Shown one piece after another: positions 54,156 through 62,690 of a stretch of 64,000 nucleotides of DNA. Location of the stretch: the NCBI GenBank assembly GCA_002690915.1, contig NZGF01000004.1:1-64000 (forward strand). The letters are read 5' to 3'. Position numbers and translations under genes: made by a program. The notes below the pieces were generated by a model. The model was not told the DNA's origin, searched no databases, and worked only from the letters and a program-made list of their open reading frames with translations. Each line of letters starts with the position of its first letter. The first letter of the stretch is position 1. Origin of the DNA: Crocinitomicaceae bacterium (GTDB lineage: Bacteria; Bacteroidota; Bacteroidia; Flavobacteriales_D; Sanyastnellaceae).

Positions 54156-54926
54156 TCACTCCACAAATACATACAGCAGCAGGTGCGTTTTTTTCTTTGA
54201 GTTTAGTTCGGAGGGTCCAGTGTAGATGTAGGATATTTCAAGGTCAGGATGCTCTTCCCTGAACGATGCAATGGTGGCTTCCAAAACGCGTTTGTCTGCG
54301 AGAAACGGAAAATCAAATTTGTAAACTCCCTCGACCACTTCAATTCCACGCACTGGTGCTTCTGCATTGAAAAATGTTCTGCTCGAGAAGCCTGAAACCG
54401 ACGCGCAAACAGCCAGTGTCAATGAACTCCCTAGCACCAATGCACGCGTCAGCATTCCCTTTTGGGGACGTTCACGTTTTTCATTTGGGTCCTGGTGCAA
54501 GGCATAAAATCCCCACCACGTTCCGATGAGGATGATCCAAAATAGGCTGTGCTCGAGCAATTGAAAACGATCACCAAAGACTTGATCTGCGATTGAAAAC
54601 AAGGTGAATAAGACCAGCGAAGTCAAAATCGCCCGAAAAAACCAACGGTCAGTCGCCTGCTCGTTGCGCTGCAGGTGTCGCACCATTGCCGCAACGTAAA
54701 AGGTGAAGTTACACGCCTCTAGCGCGCTTACGCCTGCAAGGGCTAGTGTTGGGAACAAGGAATCCTTTATTCCCAATGAACCAAAGAATTTGACAAAAAG
54801 GGCAAAGAAATCTTTACCCACCCACAGAAAGTGAACATCGGGAATGATTTTATCCAATACGCTCAGCCCCCAGAAGAGAGTCCAAAACGAAAGAATCGCC
54901 GTTTGAAGTATCCTACGCTCATTCAT
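54156..54926 (-). CDS. Membrane protein of unknown family, paralog B of tandem pair
   Basis: 256 residues; about four or five transmembrane helices in the first 185 residues, then a ~70-residue hydrophilic tail. Shared with the neighbour at 54919: ILxFWTLFWxxxVLDK near the start, FLWVGKDFFALF, and the strongest block VFGDRFQLLEHSLFWIILIGTW (residues 117-138). The tail also matches: YKFDFPFL, FREEHP, and ISYIYTGPSEL. No family recognised. It overlaps the neighbouring gene by eight bases. It is the last gene of the imelysin cluster direction; role in that cluster is inferred from position. Confidence 0.65.
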   Translation of the reverse strand: MNERRILQTAILSFWTLFWGLSVLDKIIPDVHFLWVGKDFFALFVKFFGSLGIKDSLFPTLALAGVSALEACNFTFYVAAMVRHLQRNEQATDRWFFRAILTSLVLFTLFSIADQVFGDRFQLLEHSLFWIILIGTWWGFYALHQDPNEKRERPQKGMLTRALVLGSSLTLAVCASVSGFSSRTFFNAEAPVRGIEVVEGVYKFDFPFLADKRVLEATIASFREEHPDLEISYIYTGPSELNSKKKTHLLLYVFVE

Positions 54927-55773
54927 GGGTTGAGGAATTTTGTGCGTTTACTACCATCCGATCTTTGGTAGCGATATAAAAAATGAGTGCATCCGCCTTC
55001 TTCAATCGCAGCGGGTTGGGGGCCGTGTAGATGTGGTCAATGGACTTGTTGGGATATTCGCGTTGAAACTTAGCAAGGGTCTCCTCAAACACCTGGCTAC
55101 CTCCAAGAAATGGGAATGCAACCTTGAATAAATCCTCACCAACGGGCTCAGCGTCAAGTGCAGAAGTTCGACGGTAAAAGAAATCGTTGTTGTACTTAAA
55201 AATGGACCCCGTCGTGAAGGTCACGAGTCCAATTGCCAGTATCGCCACGCTTCTGCTCCCTCCATACCGCCCCGGACGCTTGGGCTGTTCGTCGGAGGAT
55301 AAATTACCCTGGCTCTCAAGTCGAACGTAAACCCCCCAAGAAGCGAGCGTGATAAACCAGAAAAGGGTGTGTTCCAGCAGTTCAAATCGGTCTCCAAACA
55401 AGTGATCACCGATCGAAAAAAACGTAAATGTCACCAGGGTAATGATGATACCGATGAAGCACCATGACCTCGCTTGATGTGCTCGCTTGCACGTAAAATT
55501 CCACAATGCCCCAGCAAAAAACACAAGGGCAAACACCTCAAGTGCTGCGGCAACATACAGCGCCAAATCAGCAATCCATGGCGACTCCAGTCCCGCGGAG
55601 GCGAAGTACTTCTGAAATTGGGCGAATCGATCGCGTCCAACCCATAAAAAAGTGCTTCCGCCGATGGCCTTATCGACGACATTAAACGACCAAAAGCAAG
55701 TCCAAAAAAGGAGAATCACGCCCCGAACGAGTCGATCCCGCGTCCACACTCCTGAATCTTGGTTAGTATTCAT
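54919..55773 (-). CDS. Membrane protein of unknown family, paralog A of tandem pair
   Basis: 284 residues with about five transmembrane helices. It shares with its neighbour the blocks ILLFWTCFWSFNVVDK, FLWVGRDRFAQFQKYF, and LFGDRFELLEHTLFWFITLASW, plus the tail FKVAFPFLGG ... IDHIYTAPNPL. The conserved Asp-Arg, Glu and His in the membrane block could be functional. The pair probably arose by tandem duplication and then diverged. The 145-bp gap to the DCC gene upstream contains no clear terminator, so it may still be part of the same transcript. Confidence 0.65.
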   Translation of the reverse strand: MNTNQDSGVWTRDRLVRGVILLFWTCFWSFNVVDKAIGGSTFLWVGRDRFAQFQKYFASAGLESPWIADLALYVAAALEVFALVFFAGALWNFTCKRAHQARSWCFIGIIITLVTFTFFSIGDHLFGDRFELLEHTLFWFITLASWGVYVRLESQGNLSSDEQPKRPGRYGGSRSVAILAIGLVTFTTGSIFKYNNDFFYRRTSALDAEPVGEDLFKVAFPFLGGSQVFEETLAKFQREYPNKSIDHIYTAPNPLRLKKADALIFYIATKDRMVVNAQNSSTHE

Positions 55774-55918
55774 GATTGGAAGAAACTACATTCTTGCGGA
55801 TTGAAACACGTAAACAGGAACTAATTGTTCACCGCGCTTTCATAACGATTCTGTTTGCAGAATCCCTCCTCATTCTCTAAAAAGTAAAACTTGGACCTGG
55901 AATTGGTTAAAAAGGAAT

Positions 55919-56317
55919 TCAATCGAGCAGGCGCTCCCGAACCTCGGTATTCTCCAAATCGCATGTCCCCCAACGCCTTGATAGATCCATGCGTTGCCGA
56001 GCGATCCAGCCATAGCCGAAACCGGGGGTGAACGCAAGGAGCCATCTGTAGGGCCACTGAAGATAGGGTGCCAAAGCCCTCACTGCCGCAGCACCAACTT
56101 TGCACTCAGCGCCAGTACTGAAGACGAGACCTTCCAGGGGCGGAGTACGAAGTTCCACTGGAAGCAAATCGGCCGCAAGGTTGCTCTGCAACGATGCAAA
56201 ATGCAGCTTCGGCTCTCCACCCCTCCCACGTTCATGGAGAACCAACCACTTCACGCTTCGTTGACACAATCCACAGGGACCATCAAAAAAAACGATGGAT
56301 AGATGAGCAGGATTCAT
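55919..56317 (-). CDS. DCC family thiol-disulfide oxidoreductase (DUF393/YuxK-like)
   Basis: 132 residues. Begins LSIVFFDGPCGLCQRSVKWL: the Asp-x-x-Cys-x-x-Cys motif (Cys15, Cys18) that names the family, on a thioredoxin-like fold. Later FASLQSN and the hydrophobic PYLQWPYRWLLAFTPG are typical. Family members are often found next to HTTM or DoxX-type membrane proteins; here the HTTM gene is two genes upstream. Predicted to act as a thiol-redox partner in the cytoplasm or at the membrane. The start overlaps the TonB receptor stop as ATGA. Confidence 0.85.
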   Translation of the reverse strand: MNPAHLSIVFFDGPCGLCQRSVKWLVLHERGRGGEPKLHFASLQSNLAADLLPVELRTPPLEGLVFSTGAECKVGAAAVRALAPYLQWPYRWLLAFTPGFGYGWIARQRMDLSRRWGTCDLENTEVRERLLD

Positions 56318-58746
56318 CGGACTGGTGCATACGTGATGGCAAGACGGATGTTAAATCCATCAGCTGGAAGAATCCCAGGACCCGGATAGGCCAAAGCTCT
56401 GCGTGTATAATACCGTGAATCGGTCAGGTTGTTGAGCTTAAGACCCAGTGAGAAGTCGCCTTGGCCAAATTGACGATCAAGACCAAAATCGATGATCGCA
56501 TATGCTGGAATCTCTCCATACACTGCGGTAGGCGTGTATTCGGCATTTGTGGCATCCGTGAATTGCTTTCCAGTAAGCGAGCCATGCAATTGTACAACCC
56601 ATTTATCTTTCTTGAGCCTTACGTTTCCCCGGCAGGTGTAATCAGGAACAAACTCGAGTTCATTCCCTTTAATCGGTGAGTCCCCAGCGATGTAAACTCC
56701 ATGCGCAATTCCGATACTCCCGCCGCAACGAATAAGGGCTTCATCGAGCACGAATTGCTTGGACACAGATAACTCTGCGCCCAAAGTCCGGGCATCGTTC
56801 AGGTTCTTTCGTAAGAAAATCGCCTTCTGGAAAATTGGAGGTGGGGCGGAGACAACGTCGGGTATCAGGCCAATTCGTTTCTTGTAAAACAGGCAATAAG
56901 CGCTCAAATCAACTTGGAAAGTTTCCGTCTTTTTTCGGATGCCCAGGTCAAAATTTGCTCCAAATTCATCGCTGATGTTCGGATCGATCACAACGCCTAA
57001 ACCCGTTAATTGGATATCAGAAAAATTAATGGCTCGGAAGTTTCTCACAGCATTGCCATAGACTTCCGTCGTGCCCTCCTTCCACGAAAAACCTATGCCA
57101 GGCAGGAATACGACTCTGTTCCTAGCATCACTTGTGCTGAAAATGGAATCTTCCAGAAAGTTCCCATTCAGATCAGTTGCTACCGCCCTATACTCACCAC
57201 TCATTGAGGTTCTTATCCACTCACAGCGAATGCCTGGAGTCAGCGAAAATCTTGGTGAAGCCCCAATGATGCCTTGAGCAAAGAGAGCTTCTTGAAAATT
57301 GGGGAAGTTGGTGTCACTGCTTTCGCCAACGAGTAGTTCGATAAATGTAAAATCTGAATCATCCGAATCATTTGCCCAGCCCTGGCGCATCCGATTATCA
57401 CCCCTAAGACCCTGACTACCAATTAGCAAAGCATTAAAACCACCGCTGACTTTATTCTTCCAACTTCGAGTTCCTCTTAAATCCCACGTAATTGAACTGA
57501 AATCCGCCGAGATCAAACCTCGTGCTCCCCCGAGATCAATCCGATCTGGAGTCCCCAAAAAGCCCAATGAATTTCGGTTCGCGATGACTGTGCTCAGATC
57601 TGCGTTCAGCTTCCATTGGCTGGATGCTTGGTAGTCTATCCCGACCCCGCCAACGAACCAATCTATGCTGAACCAATTTCGATTCCGTGTGCTCATTCTG
57701 GGACTTGAGACAAATAAAGCCTCTGTCAGGCCGCCCGGTTGTTGCTCCTCTCGCGTCATGTAGGAAACATGCTCTCGAATCGTCAAGGCATCGCCAATGT
57801 CTTGTATTCCATTGATATGAAACGTTGTGCTATTAAACCTTCCATTGCTTCTCCAGCCCGTGCCTGTTTTGTTGTCGATGGCAATAAAGAGGCCCGACGT
57901 GGCAGAAGTCGGAAGTGAGGCTTGCAGCGCAAAATGTTGGTTGCCCCTGTATTCCTTGTCCTCCGGGAGATAGGCGGTTAGGGACAAGAGACTTTCCAGA
58001 TCCACCCTGTCATTTCCATTCCAGCGCTTCATTTGAAAATTCAATAAGCCGCCAAGTTGAGAGCCGTATTGAAGCGCTGCCGCACCAGAAACGAGCGATA
58101 TGGCTTCAACCATTTGCAAGGGCGGGGTGTAATAGGCTTCAGGATAGCCCAAGGGATCTGCCGCAATCGGCACTCCGTCCTGTCGGATACTCAAGTAAGC
58201 TGAACGGTTTGGACTCAATCCGCGGACGCCAATGCCAAGTTGAAGTCCGGCCGCGTCACTCTCCCAAATATTGGCCCCCGGAATGGCCGAAAATATATTT
58301 CTGGCTTGAACCTCACCCGGCACGGATAGTACCGCTTCGGGTCGAATGGCCAAACTCTTCATCCCTCGGTATAGCCCTCCATTGGAAAGCGATGGCAGCC
58401 ATTCGGTAGGGCTTCGCTTGGATTCGACCAATGCCTGATTTACGGTGACGCTCAGTTCATTCAACACAATCACCAAGGGTGTACTTTGTGGCTCATCAAC
58501 TAATGTGTCCACGGCTCCATAACCAATGGCGCTTACAGAAAGGCGTACGGGATACTCCTCCAATTCGATTAAAAAGCTACCGTCATCAGCTCCGGAGATA
58601 ACCTCCTCAGCAGATTGTGTGGTCCAAACAATGTTTGCGCGTGGAATGGGGGAGTTGTCAGTGGCGATTGCGTACCCACGAAGCGCTTGTCCAAACAAGC
58701 AAGAAGAGCATAGGATCATGCACGTCAGGACGAAGGCTTTTTCCAT
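56314..58746 (-). CDS. TonB-dependent outer-membrane receptor, FecA-like
   Basis: 810 residues from the ATG at 58746 (MEKAFVLTCMILCSSCLFGQ), ten bases after the HTTM stop; a start at 58773 would overlap. After the signal come a carboxypeptidase-regulatory-like sandwich (LRGYAIATDNSPIPRANIVW, about 22-105), a plug domain (NIFSAIPGANIWESD, GVRGLSPNRSAYLSIRQDG, VSGAAALQYGSQLGG) and a 22-strand barrel ending LAITYAPVR. Family: transport of ferric chelates or other large ligands across the outer membrane using TonB-ExbBD. Imelysin and DUF4856 genes beside it point to iron or heme, by inference. Confidence 0.85.
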   Translation of the reverse strand: MEKAFVLTCMILCSSCLFGQALRGYAIATDNSPIPRANIVWTTQSAEEVISGADDGSFLIELEEYPVRLSVSAIGYGAVDTLVDEPQSTPLVIVLNELSVTVNQALVESKRSPTEWLPSLSNGGLYRGMKSLAIRPEAVLSVPGEVQARNIFSAIPGANIWESDAAGLQLGIGVRGLSPNRSAYLSIRQDGVPIAADPLGYPEAYYTPPLQMVEAISLVSGAAALQYGSQLGGLLNFQMKRWNGNDRVDLESLLSLTAYLPEDKEYRGNQHFALQASLPTSATSGLFIAIDNKTGTGWRSNGRFNSTTFHINGIQDIGDALTIREHVSYMTREEQQPGGLTEALFVSSPRMSTRNRNWFSIDWFVGGVGIDYQASSQWKLNADLSTVIANRNSLGFLGTPDRIDLGGARGLISADFSSITWDLRGTRSWKNKVSGGFNALLIGSQGLRGDNRMRQGWANDSDDSDFTFIELLVGESSDTNFPNFQEALFAQGIIGASPRFSLTPGIRCEWIRTSMSGEYRAVATDLNGNFLEDSIFSTSDARNRVVFLPGIGFSWKEGTTEVYGNAVRNFRAINFSDIQLTGLGVVIDPNISDEFGANFDLGIRKKTETFQVDLSAYCLFYKKRIGLIPDVVSAPPPIFQKAIFLRKNLNDARTLGAELSVSKQFVLDEALIRCGGSIGIAHGVYIAGDSPIKGNELEFVPDYTCRGNVRLKKDKWVVQLHGSLTGKQFTDATNAEYTPTAVYGEIPAYAIIDFGLDRQFGQGDFSLGLKLNNLTDSRYYTRRALAYPGPGILPADGFNIRLAITYAPVR

Positions 58747-58756
58747 AATCCAGCAA

Positions 58757-60076
58757 TTACCAACCTCTTTCATCTCGTAAGTTTTCCCGCATTTCGTCCC
58801 ATTCGGCTGGTCTGATTACGGAGTCCAAGGGCAACACATAAGTACGCGAAGCCCAACTGGCTATTGGGGTCGACAAATCTTCAAATGGGTCAAGGTACAA
58901 CTGGGATCTTCTCCCATTCATCGATACCCACACCTCCGCTCGAACCCGCTCTTCACCCTCATTTTCAGCAGCTATCCTTCGGGCAACTTGACGCAATAGA
59001 TCTGGCTGGGTAGCGGTCATTTTTACTTGGTTCGGCGTCAAAATTTTATCGAGCTCAAAAATTCGTTCAACACCTGTCTCCTCTTTGACATAAAATGTCG
59101 CCATACCTGACTTCTCCATGAGCATCACCCGCCATCCAAAACGGTATCCCGTTTCGTGCCAAAACGGATTGCCAGGATAGACAAGGTGCCGCCAAGGGAA
59201 AATCACTTGGAAAACAAATAACACGGCGATTGCTGCGAATTGCCAACCCATTCTAGCATGGGAAACCAATGGGGCAGCTTGGGCTTTAGCAAGGGGCAAT
59301 CCAAGGCGGTCCCACAGCGAATAATGCCAATCATCTCGGAAGAATACGGTCGTAGAAAGGATCATGACCCATGGAAAAATACCGATTGGGAAGAGTACCC
59401 AAGTGAGCACATGAAAAACAACCAAAATCGGATAAAACCAAGGACGCAATTTGTCACTAAAAAGAGCAAATGGAGCGAAGAGATCGAATGCAGCACCCGC
59501 CCAGCTAAATGCATAAGCAATCCATCTCTCCGCAAGCAATGGACCAATTAAAGGCAGACTGCTGTGCTGAGGCAACCAGATTGAAAGGGGAAGCGCCTCA
59601 ATTAACCAGTCTGTGTGAAGCTTAGCCAGTCCGGCGAAAAAGTACACCAACGCCAGCAAGCCTTGAAAGGCCAACTTCATAAAAAGGGGGACCATGGGCC
59701 GATCGGAACGAGCAGGTATCAGAATGAGCAGAAAAGCAACAAGCGAAACGAAATAGTAGTGGTTGAGGTAATTGCACTTATCCAATAACTCAACGTACGT
59801 GAAACAGATAAAGAAAATAAACGCCCCCAATCGCGCCACTCGATCGAAAAACATCAAACAAGAACCGGCAAGCATACCTGAAAAAAGAAGAATGGCTCCT
59901 TCCACAGTTGGACGAGGGAGCCATTCAAATCCATCAAAAGGGAACAGCCAAGTAGGCTGCAAAATTTGAGTCTCAACCCAGCCGTATCCAATGAATCGAA
60001 CCGTGCTGCAGAGGGTAAGCACCGCAAACAGCCTCCTCAAGGTAACCAAAGGGGCGGCCGAGACAAGCCTAGTCAC
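58757..60076 (-). CDS. HTTM-domain membrane protein (vitamin K-dependent carboxylase-like)
   Basis: 439 residues. About eight transmembrane helices in the first 300 residues with HTTM features: FTYVELLDKCNYLNHYYFVSL, ALVYFFAGLAKLHTDWL, LFAPFALF, and HVLTWVLFPIGIFPWVMI. The last ~110 residues are soluble (VKEETGVERIFELDKILTPNQ and onward). The family is related to gamma-glutamyl carboxylases, but bacterial substrates are mostly unknown. It overlaps the imelysin gene by eight bases and precedes the receptor by ten, so it is clearly in the operon. Which catalytic residues are kept needs structural alignment. Confidence 0.82.
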   Translation of the reverse strand: MTRLVSAAPLVTLRRLFAVLTLCSTVRFIGYGWVETQILQPTWLFPFDGFEWLPRPTVEGAILLFSGMLAGSCLMFFDRVARLGAFIFFICFTYVELLDKCNYLNHYYFVSLVAFLLILIPARSDRPMVPLFMKLAFQGLLALVYFFAGLAKLHTDWLIEALPLSIWLPQHSSLPLIGPLLAERWIAYAFSWAGAAFDLFAPFALFSDKLRPWFYPILVVFHVLTWVLFPIGIFPWVMILSTTVFFRDDWHYSLWDRLGLPLAKAQAAPLVSHARMGWQFAAIAVLFVFQVIFPWRHLVYPGNPFWHETGYRFGWRVMLMEKSGMATFYVKEETGVERIFELDKILTPNQVKMTATQPDLLRQVARRIAAENEGEERVRAEVWVSMNGRRSQLYLDPFEDLSTPIASWASRTYVLPLDSVIRPAEWDEMRENLRDERGW

Positions 60077-61151
60077 CGTCTGTATCTTGGTAAGTCACTA
60101 GAACACCGAGAGCAGACATCATATCCACTTTTAAAAGGATAACCAAGGCCTGTAATTCGCTGTATACATCGAGAGCTGCAGGTTGGTTGGAAACCACATA
60201 CTCAGACAACGGATCATCCAATGTTAGGACTGCCGCCTGAGCCGCTGCAATTTGAGCTTTTATTTCCGCATCAAGCTCTGTGCCGTAGGATACATCACCT
60301 AACGATTGAAGATAATCGTCAAGACCTATACCCTCTCCTCCCAAATAGATTCGTTCAGTCGCCAACATGGCCTCTTGGAGTAAGTCAACACTCCAATCAC
60401 CGGCATGGTATGCCTCTGCCAACTGCGGGGCAGGGTTACCCGAAAATGAAAATACACCTGCTGGAAGGCCTAATTTACCCTTACGCACATTTCCTTCGTA
60501 CGTTCGGTTAAAGGCATTGAGCATCATTCCCAGACCACTTCCAATATCTGTATCCGTCCGACTAACAAAGTCATCCCTGTATTCGGTAACCCAGCTGTCG
60601 TGGACAGCCTGAAGTTCGTCATGTAAATGGTTTGCCAAAAAAGTGGCATGTTGCAGCCTATCCGCGTTCCATTCTCCTTTGTGCAATAAATAATCCAATG
60701 CCGGCAATCCTGTGCGATCCAGTGTACTTGGGAGGCCCGGAACAACATTGCCGTTCATCACATCTTCGTCCACGTCCAGTGAATCACAGGGATGGGAGTT
60801 CGTTGTACCCAAGAGGTTTCGGCCCACCGCGGGACCAAAATCAAAAAGAGCGACCGCTTGCCATTTCATCGCACACTCCTTCAAGGCCGCGCGGGATTGT
60901 TCTAAGGTTCCATCCCAAAGTGCGATACAAAGATTTTCCGCAGAAACCACCGCTTCCGAGTATGCAGGAATAATAAGATTATCGGCAGCATTGATCAAGA
61001 AGGCTTCTCGGTCAAAAGAATCTCCGGGCTCATCTTGCTCATCTGGATTGCATCCAGCTAGGACAAGGACCATGAACAAAAGGAAAAACTGGAGCCCCAT
61101 AAAGGAGCCCCAGTTCATTCCAATGTTCTCTTTGAGTATGCTCCTACCCAT
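60069..61151 (-). CDS. Imelysin-family lipoprotein
   Basis: 360 residues. The ATG at 61151 shares a base with the TAA of the preceding gene (TAATG); internal Met codons at 61118 and 61100 give a tighter signal. Lipobox LVLAGC. Mature region: FLINAADNLIIPAYSEAV, the family motif GLPALDYLLHKGE near residue 165, and a four-helix-bundle pattern. Imelysins are periplasmic or surface proteins linked with iron or heme uptake (IrpA, insulin-cleaving membrane protease relatives), although protease activity of most is doubtful. It is the second gene of the operon. Confidence 0.85.
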   Translation of the reverse strand: MGRSILKENIGMNWGSFMGLQFFLLFMVLVLAGCNPDEQDEPGDSFDREAFLINAADNLIIPAYSEAVVSAENLCIALWDGTLEQSRAALKECAMKWQAVALFDFGPAVGRNLLGTTNSHPCDSLDVDEDVMNGNVVPGLPSTLDRTGLPALDYLLHKGEWNADRLQHATFLANHLHDELQAVHDSWVTEYRDDFVSRTDTDIGSGLGMMLNAFNRTYEGNVRKGKLGLPAGVFSFSGNPAPQLAEAYHAGDWSVDLLQEAMLATERIYLGGEGIGLDDYLQSLGDVSYGTELDAEIKAQIAAAQAAVLTLDDPLSEYVVSNQPAALDVYSELQALVILLKVDMMSALGVLVTYQDTDGD

Positions 61152-62356
61152 TACAATTGCTCAGCTAAGTCGGTCAAGCCCGTCGCCGCTGCAAGTTCGT
61201 CACGAACTTCGGTCAGCATTGCTGTTGTTACTGCGTAGAAATCGTCACCTAAGTCTTCGAGCAAGTGTGCAACCTCATCTGAATCGACTGAGGTGTTTTC
61301 TCCAAACTGAAGTCCCCACATGAACGCTTTTGCCTCGCTCAAAGCGTGATTTCTGAGTGCGTCGTCGGCGAAGTTGGAAATTGCAGAGTTAAAGTAGTGG
61401 ATTGCTGTGCCAGCAGCAGCCAACTCCAATTCAGTTCTGATGATCTCAATTTGCTGGTCACGAACCGTCATGTTGTCTGCGGAAATCGCAGCTCGTCCCA
61501 AACGGAAAGCCGCAGAGATTTTGGTCCCGCTTTGCAAAAGATCTTCTCGACCATCGGCGTACTTACCCCAAAAACGGTCTGTGCCAGAATTCGGATAATC
61601 CACTGCCGTGGTGAAGTAACCATAGCCTTCATCCCAGTGATGTTCCATTTTCGTGTAGTACTTGCCATTTGCAGGGTCCTCAGCCGTTGTATTGTCCACG
61701 TCCATTTTGTCGCTTCCCAAATACACCACTGAGATGTTGTAGTAGAAGCAAGCGCCCATCAACCCTTTTTCAATCAGTTGGGTCCATTCCTGCCCTTGGG
61801 CACTTTGCAAATATTGCTTCGCAGGATTGGTTGTGGAGAGAACCACACCAGTGACACCAGCAGAGCCTGCACCTGAACCATCACTTGCTGCAGCTACCTC
61901 ATCCATCCACGTTTCGAAAACATTCGTGAACTCACTATCTCCACCAACAGTCTTATTCTTCAATTGCTTCGAAGAACCTGTCATGCCAAGGTCTTCCTCA
62001 TCATCCCATGTGTAGTCCTCATTGGCGTACATGTCTTTCAGTACGTCAGCGTCCACGGATACGCCTTCATCGTTTGCTGTTTTTAGGTATGACGACATCT
62101 CAGACAGCATGTTCAAACGCTGGTGCTGCCCGCTGTAGCTCACGGTGTTGTTTCCGTCAGCGTCGGTGAACACATAAGTGTCAGGTGCGGCAATAGCGTA
62201 GGAGCAAGATCCATCGTCTGTATCTGCATCTGAATCATAATTATCGGCTGCTGGGTCAGTGCATCCTTCCGTGTCTCGATTGCACGAAGTCAGGGCGAAA
62301 GTAGCCACTAGGGCAAAGACAAAAATGCCTTTTAAAGAGGAGAACGTCGTGTTCAT
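61151..62356 (-). CDS. DUF4856 lipoprotein with one Cys-rich repeat at its N-terminus
   Basis: 401 residues from the ATG at 62356 (MNTTFSSLKGIFVFALVATF, lipobox ALTSC). Directly after the lipid Cys is one copy of the repeat used in the giant protein (GCTDPAADNYDSDADTDDGSC), then the DUF4856 part: YSGQHQRLNMLSEMSSYLK, VFETWMDEVAAAS, HHWDEGYGYF and WGLQFGENTSV. DUF4856 proteins are helical and accompany imelysins in Bacteroidota; a structural relation to imelysin is likely. First gene of the cluster, probably exposed on a membrane surface. The HHWDEGYGYF stretch is rich in possible metal ligands. Confidence 0.82.
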   Translation of the reverse strand: MNTTFSSLKGIFVFALVATFALTSCNRDTEGCTDPAADNYDSDADTDDGSCSYAIAAPDTYVFTDADGNNTVSYSGQHQRLNMLSEMSSYLKTANDEGVSVDADVLKDMYANEDYTWDDEEDLGMTGSSKQLKNKTVGGDSEFTNVFETWMDEVAAASDGSGAGSAGVTGVVLSTTNPAKQYLQSAQGQEWTQLIEKGLMGACFYYNISVVYLGSDKMDVDNTTAEDPANGKYYTKMEHHWDEGYGYFTTAVDYPNSGTDRFWGKYADGREDLLQSGTKISAAFRLGRAAISADNMTVRDQQIEIIRTELELAAAGTAIHYFNSAISNFADDALRNHALSEAKAFMWGLQFGENTSVDSDEVAHLLEDLGDDFYAVTTAMLTEVRDELAAATGLTDLAEQL

Positions 62357-62690
62357 TTTCCAGGTTTTGTAAATTAAAAGCGAGTGCAAATCTCATTTGT
62401 CGAATCGAGTTGACCAATACCGTAAATCCGGTAATTTAGAACTGGTCTAAATAAAGAAAGGAAATGCGACCGAACCATTTCTTTCTTCAGCCAGTATTGA
62501 ACGTTGGTTTTCGAAATCACCGACGGGTGTGATGCCTCAATCAAACCGTCTATGCAGGGGCGGTAGTTTCACCAAAACAACCAGAAACAGCACCTCTAAC
62601 GGCGCAACTAAACAAAAATCGCACTCGTTGTGGTAATATTGGTGGTCTCCATCTTTCAAAAACACTGCAGTTGACCCCAATCTGTCTGAA
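62357..62690. other. Intergenic region of 334 bp between divergent genes
   Basis: AT-rich control region for the imelysin cluster (minus) and the PEP/pyruvate-binding-like gene (plus). No coding signal. It contains the palindrome listed separately. No exact TAnnTTTG with correct spacing was found for either gene. Confidence 0.5.
62412..62447. promoter_or_regulatory. Nested inverted repeat upstream of the imelysin cluster
   Basis: Outer arms GACCA (62412-62416) and TGGTC (62443-62447) enclose a perfect inner repeat ACCG-TAAATC-CGGT (62419-62432). It lies 56-91 bases before the DUF4856 ATG, a suitable place for an operator or 5' leader structure. It does not look like a classical Fur box. Confidence 0.45.
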
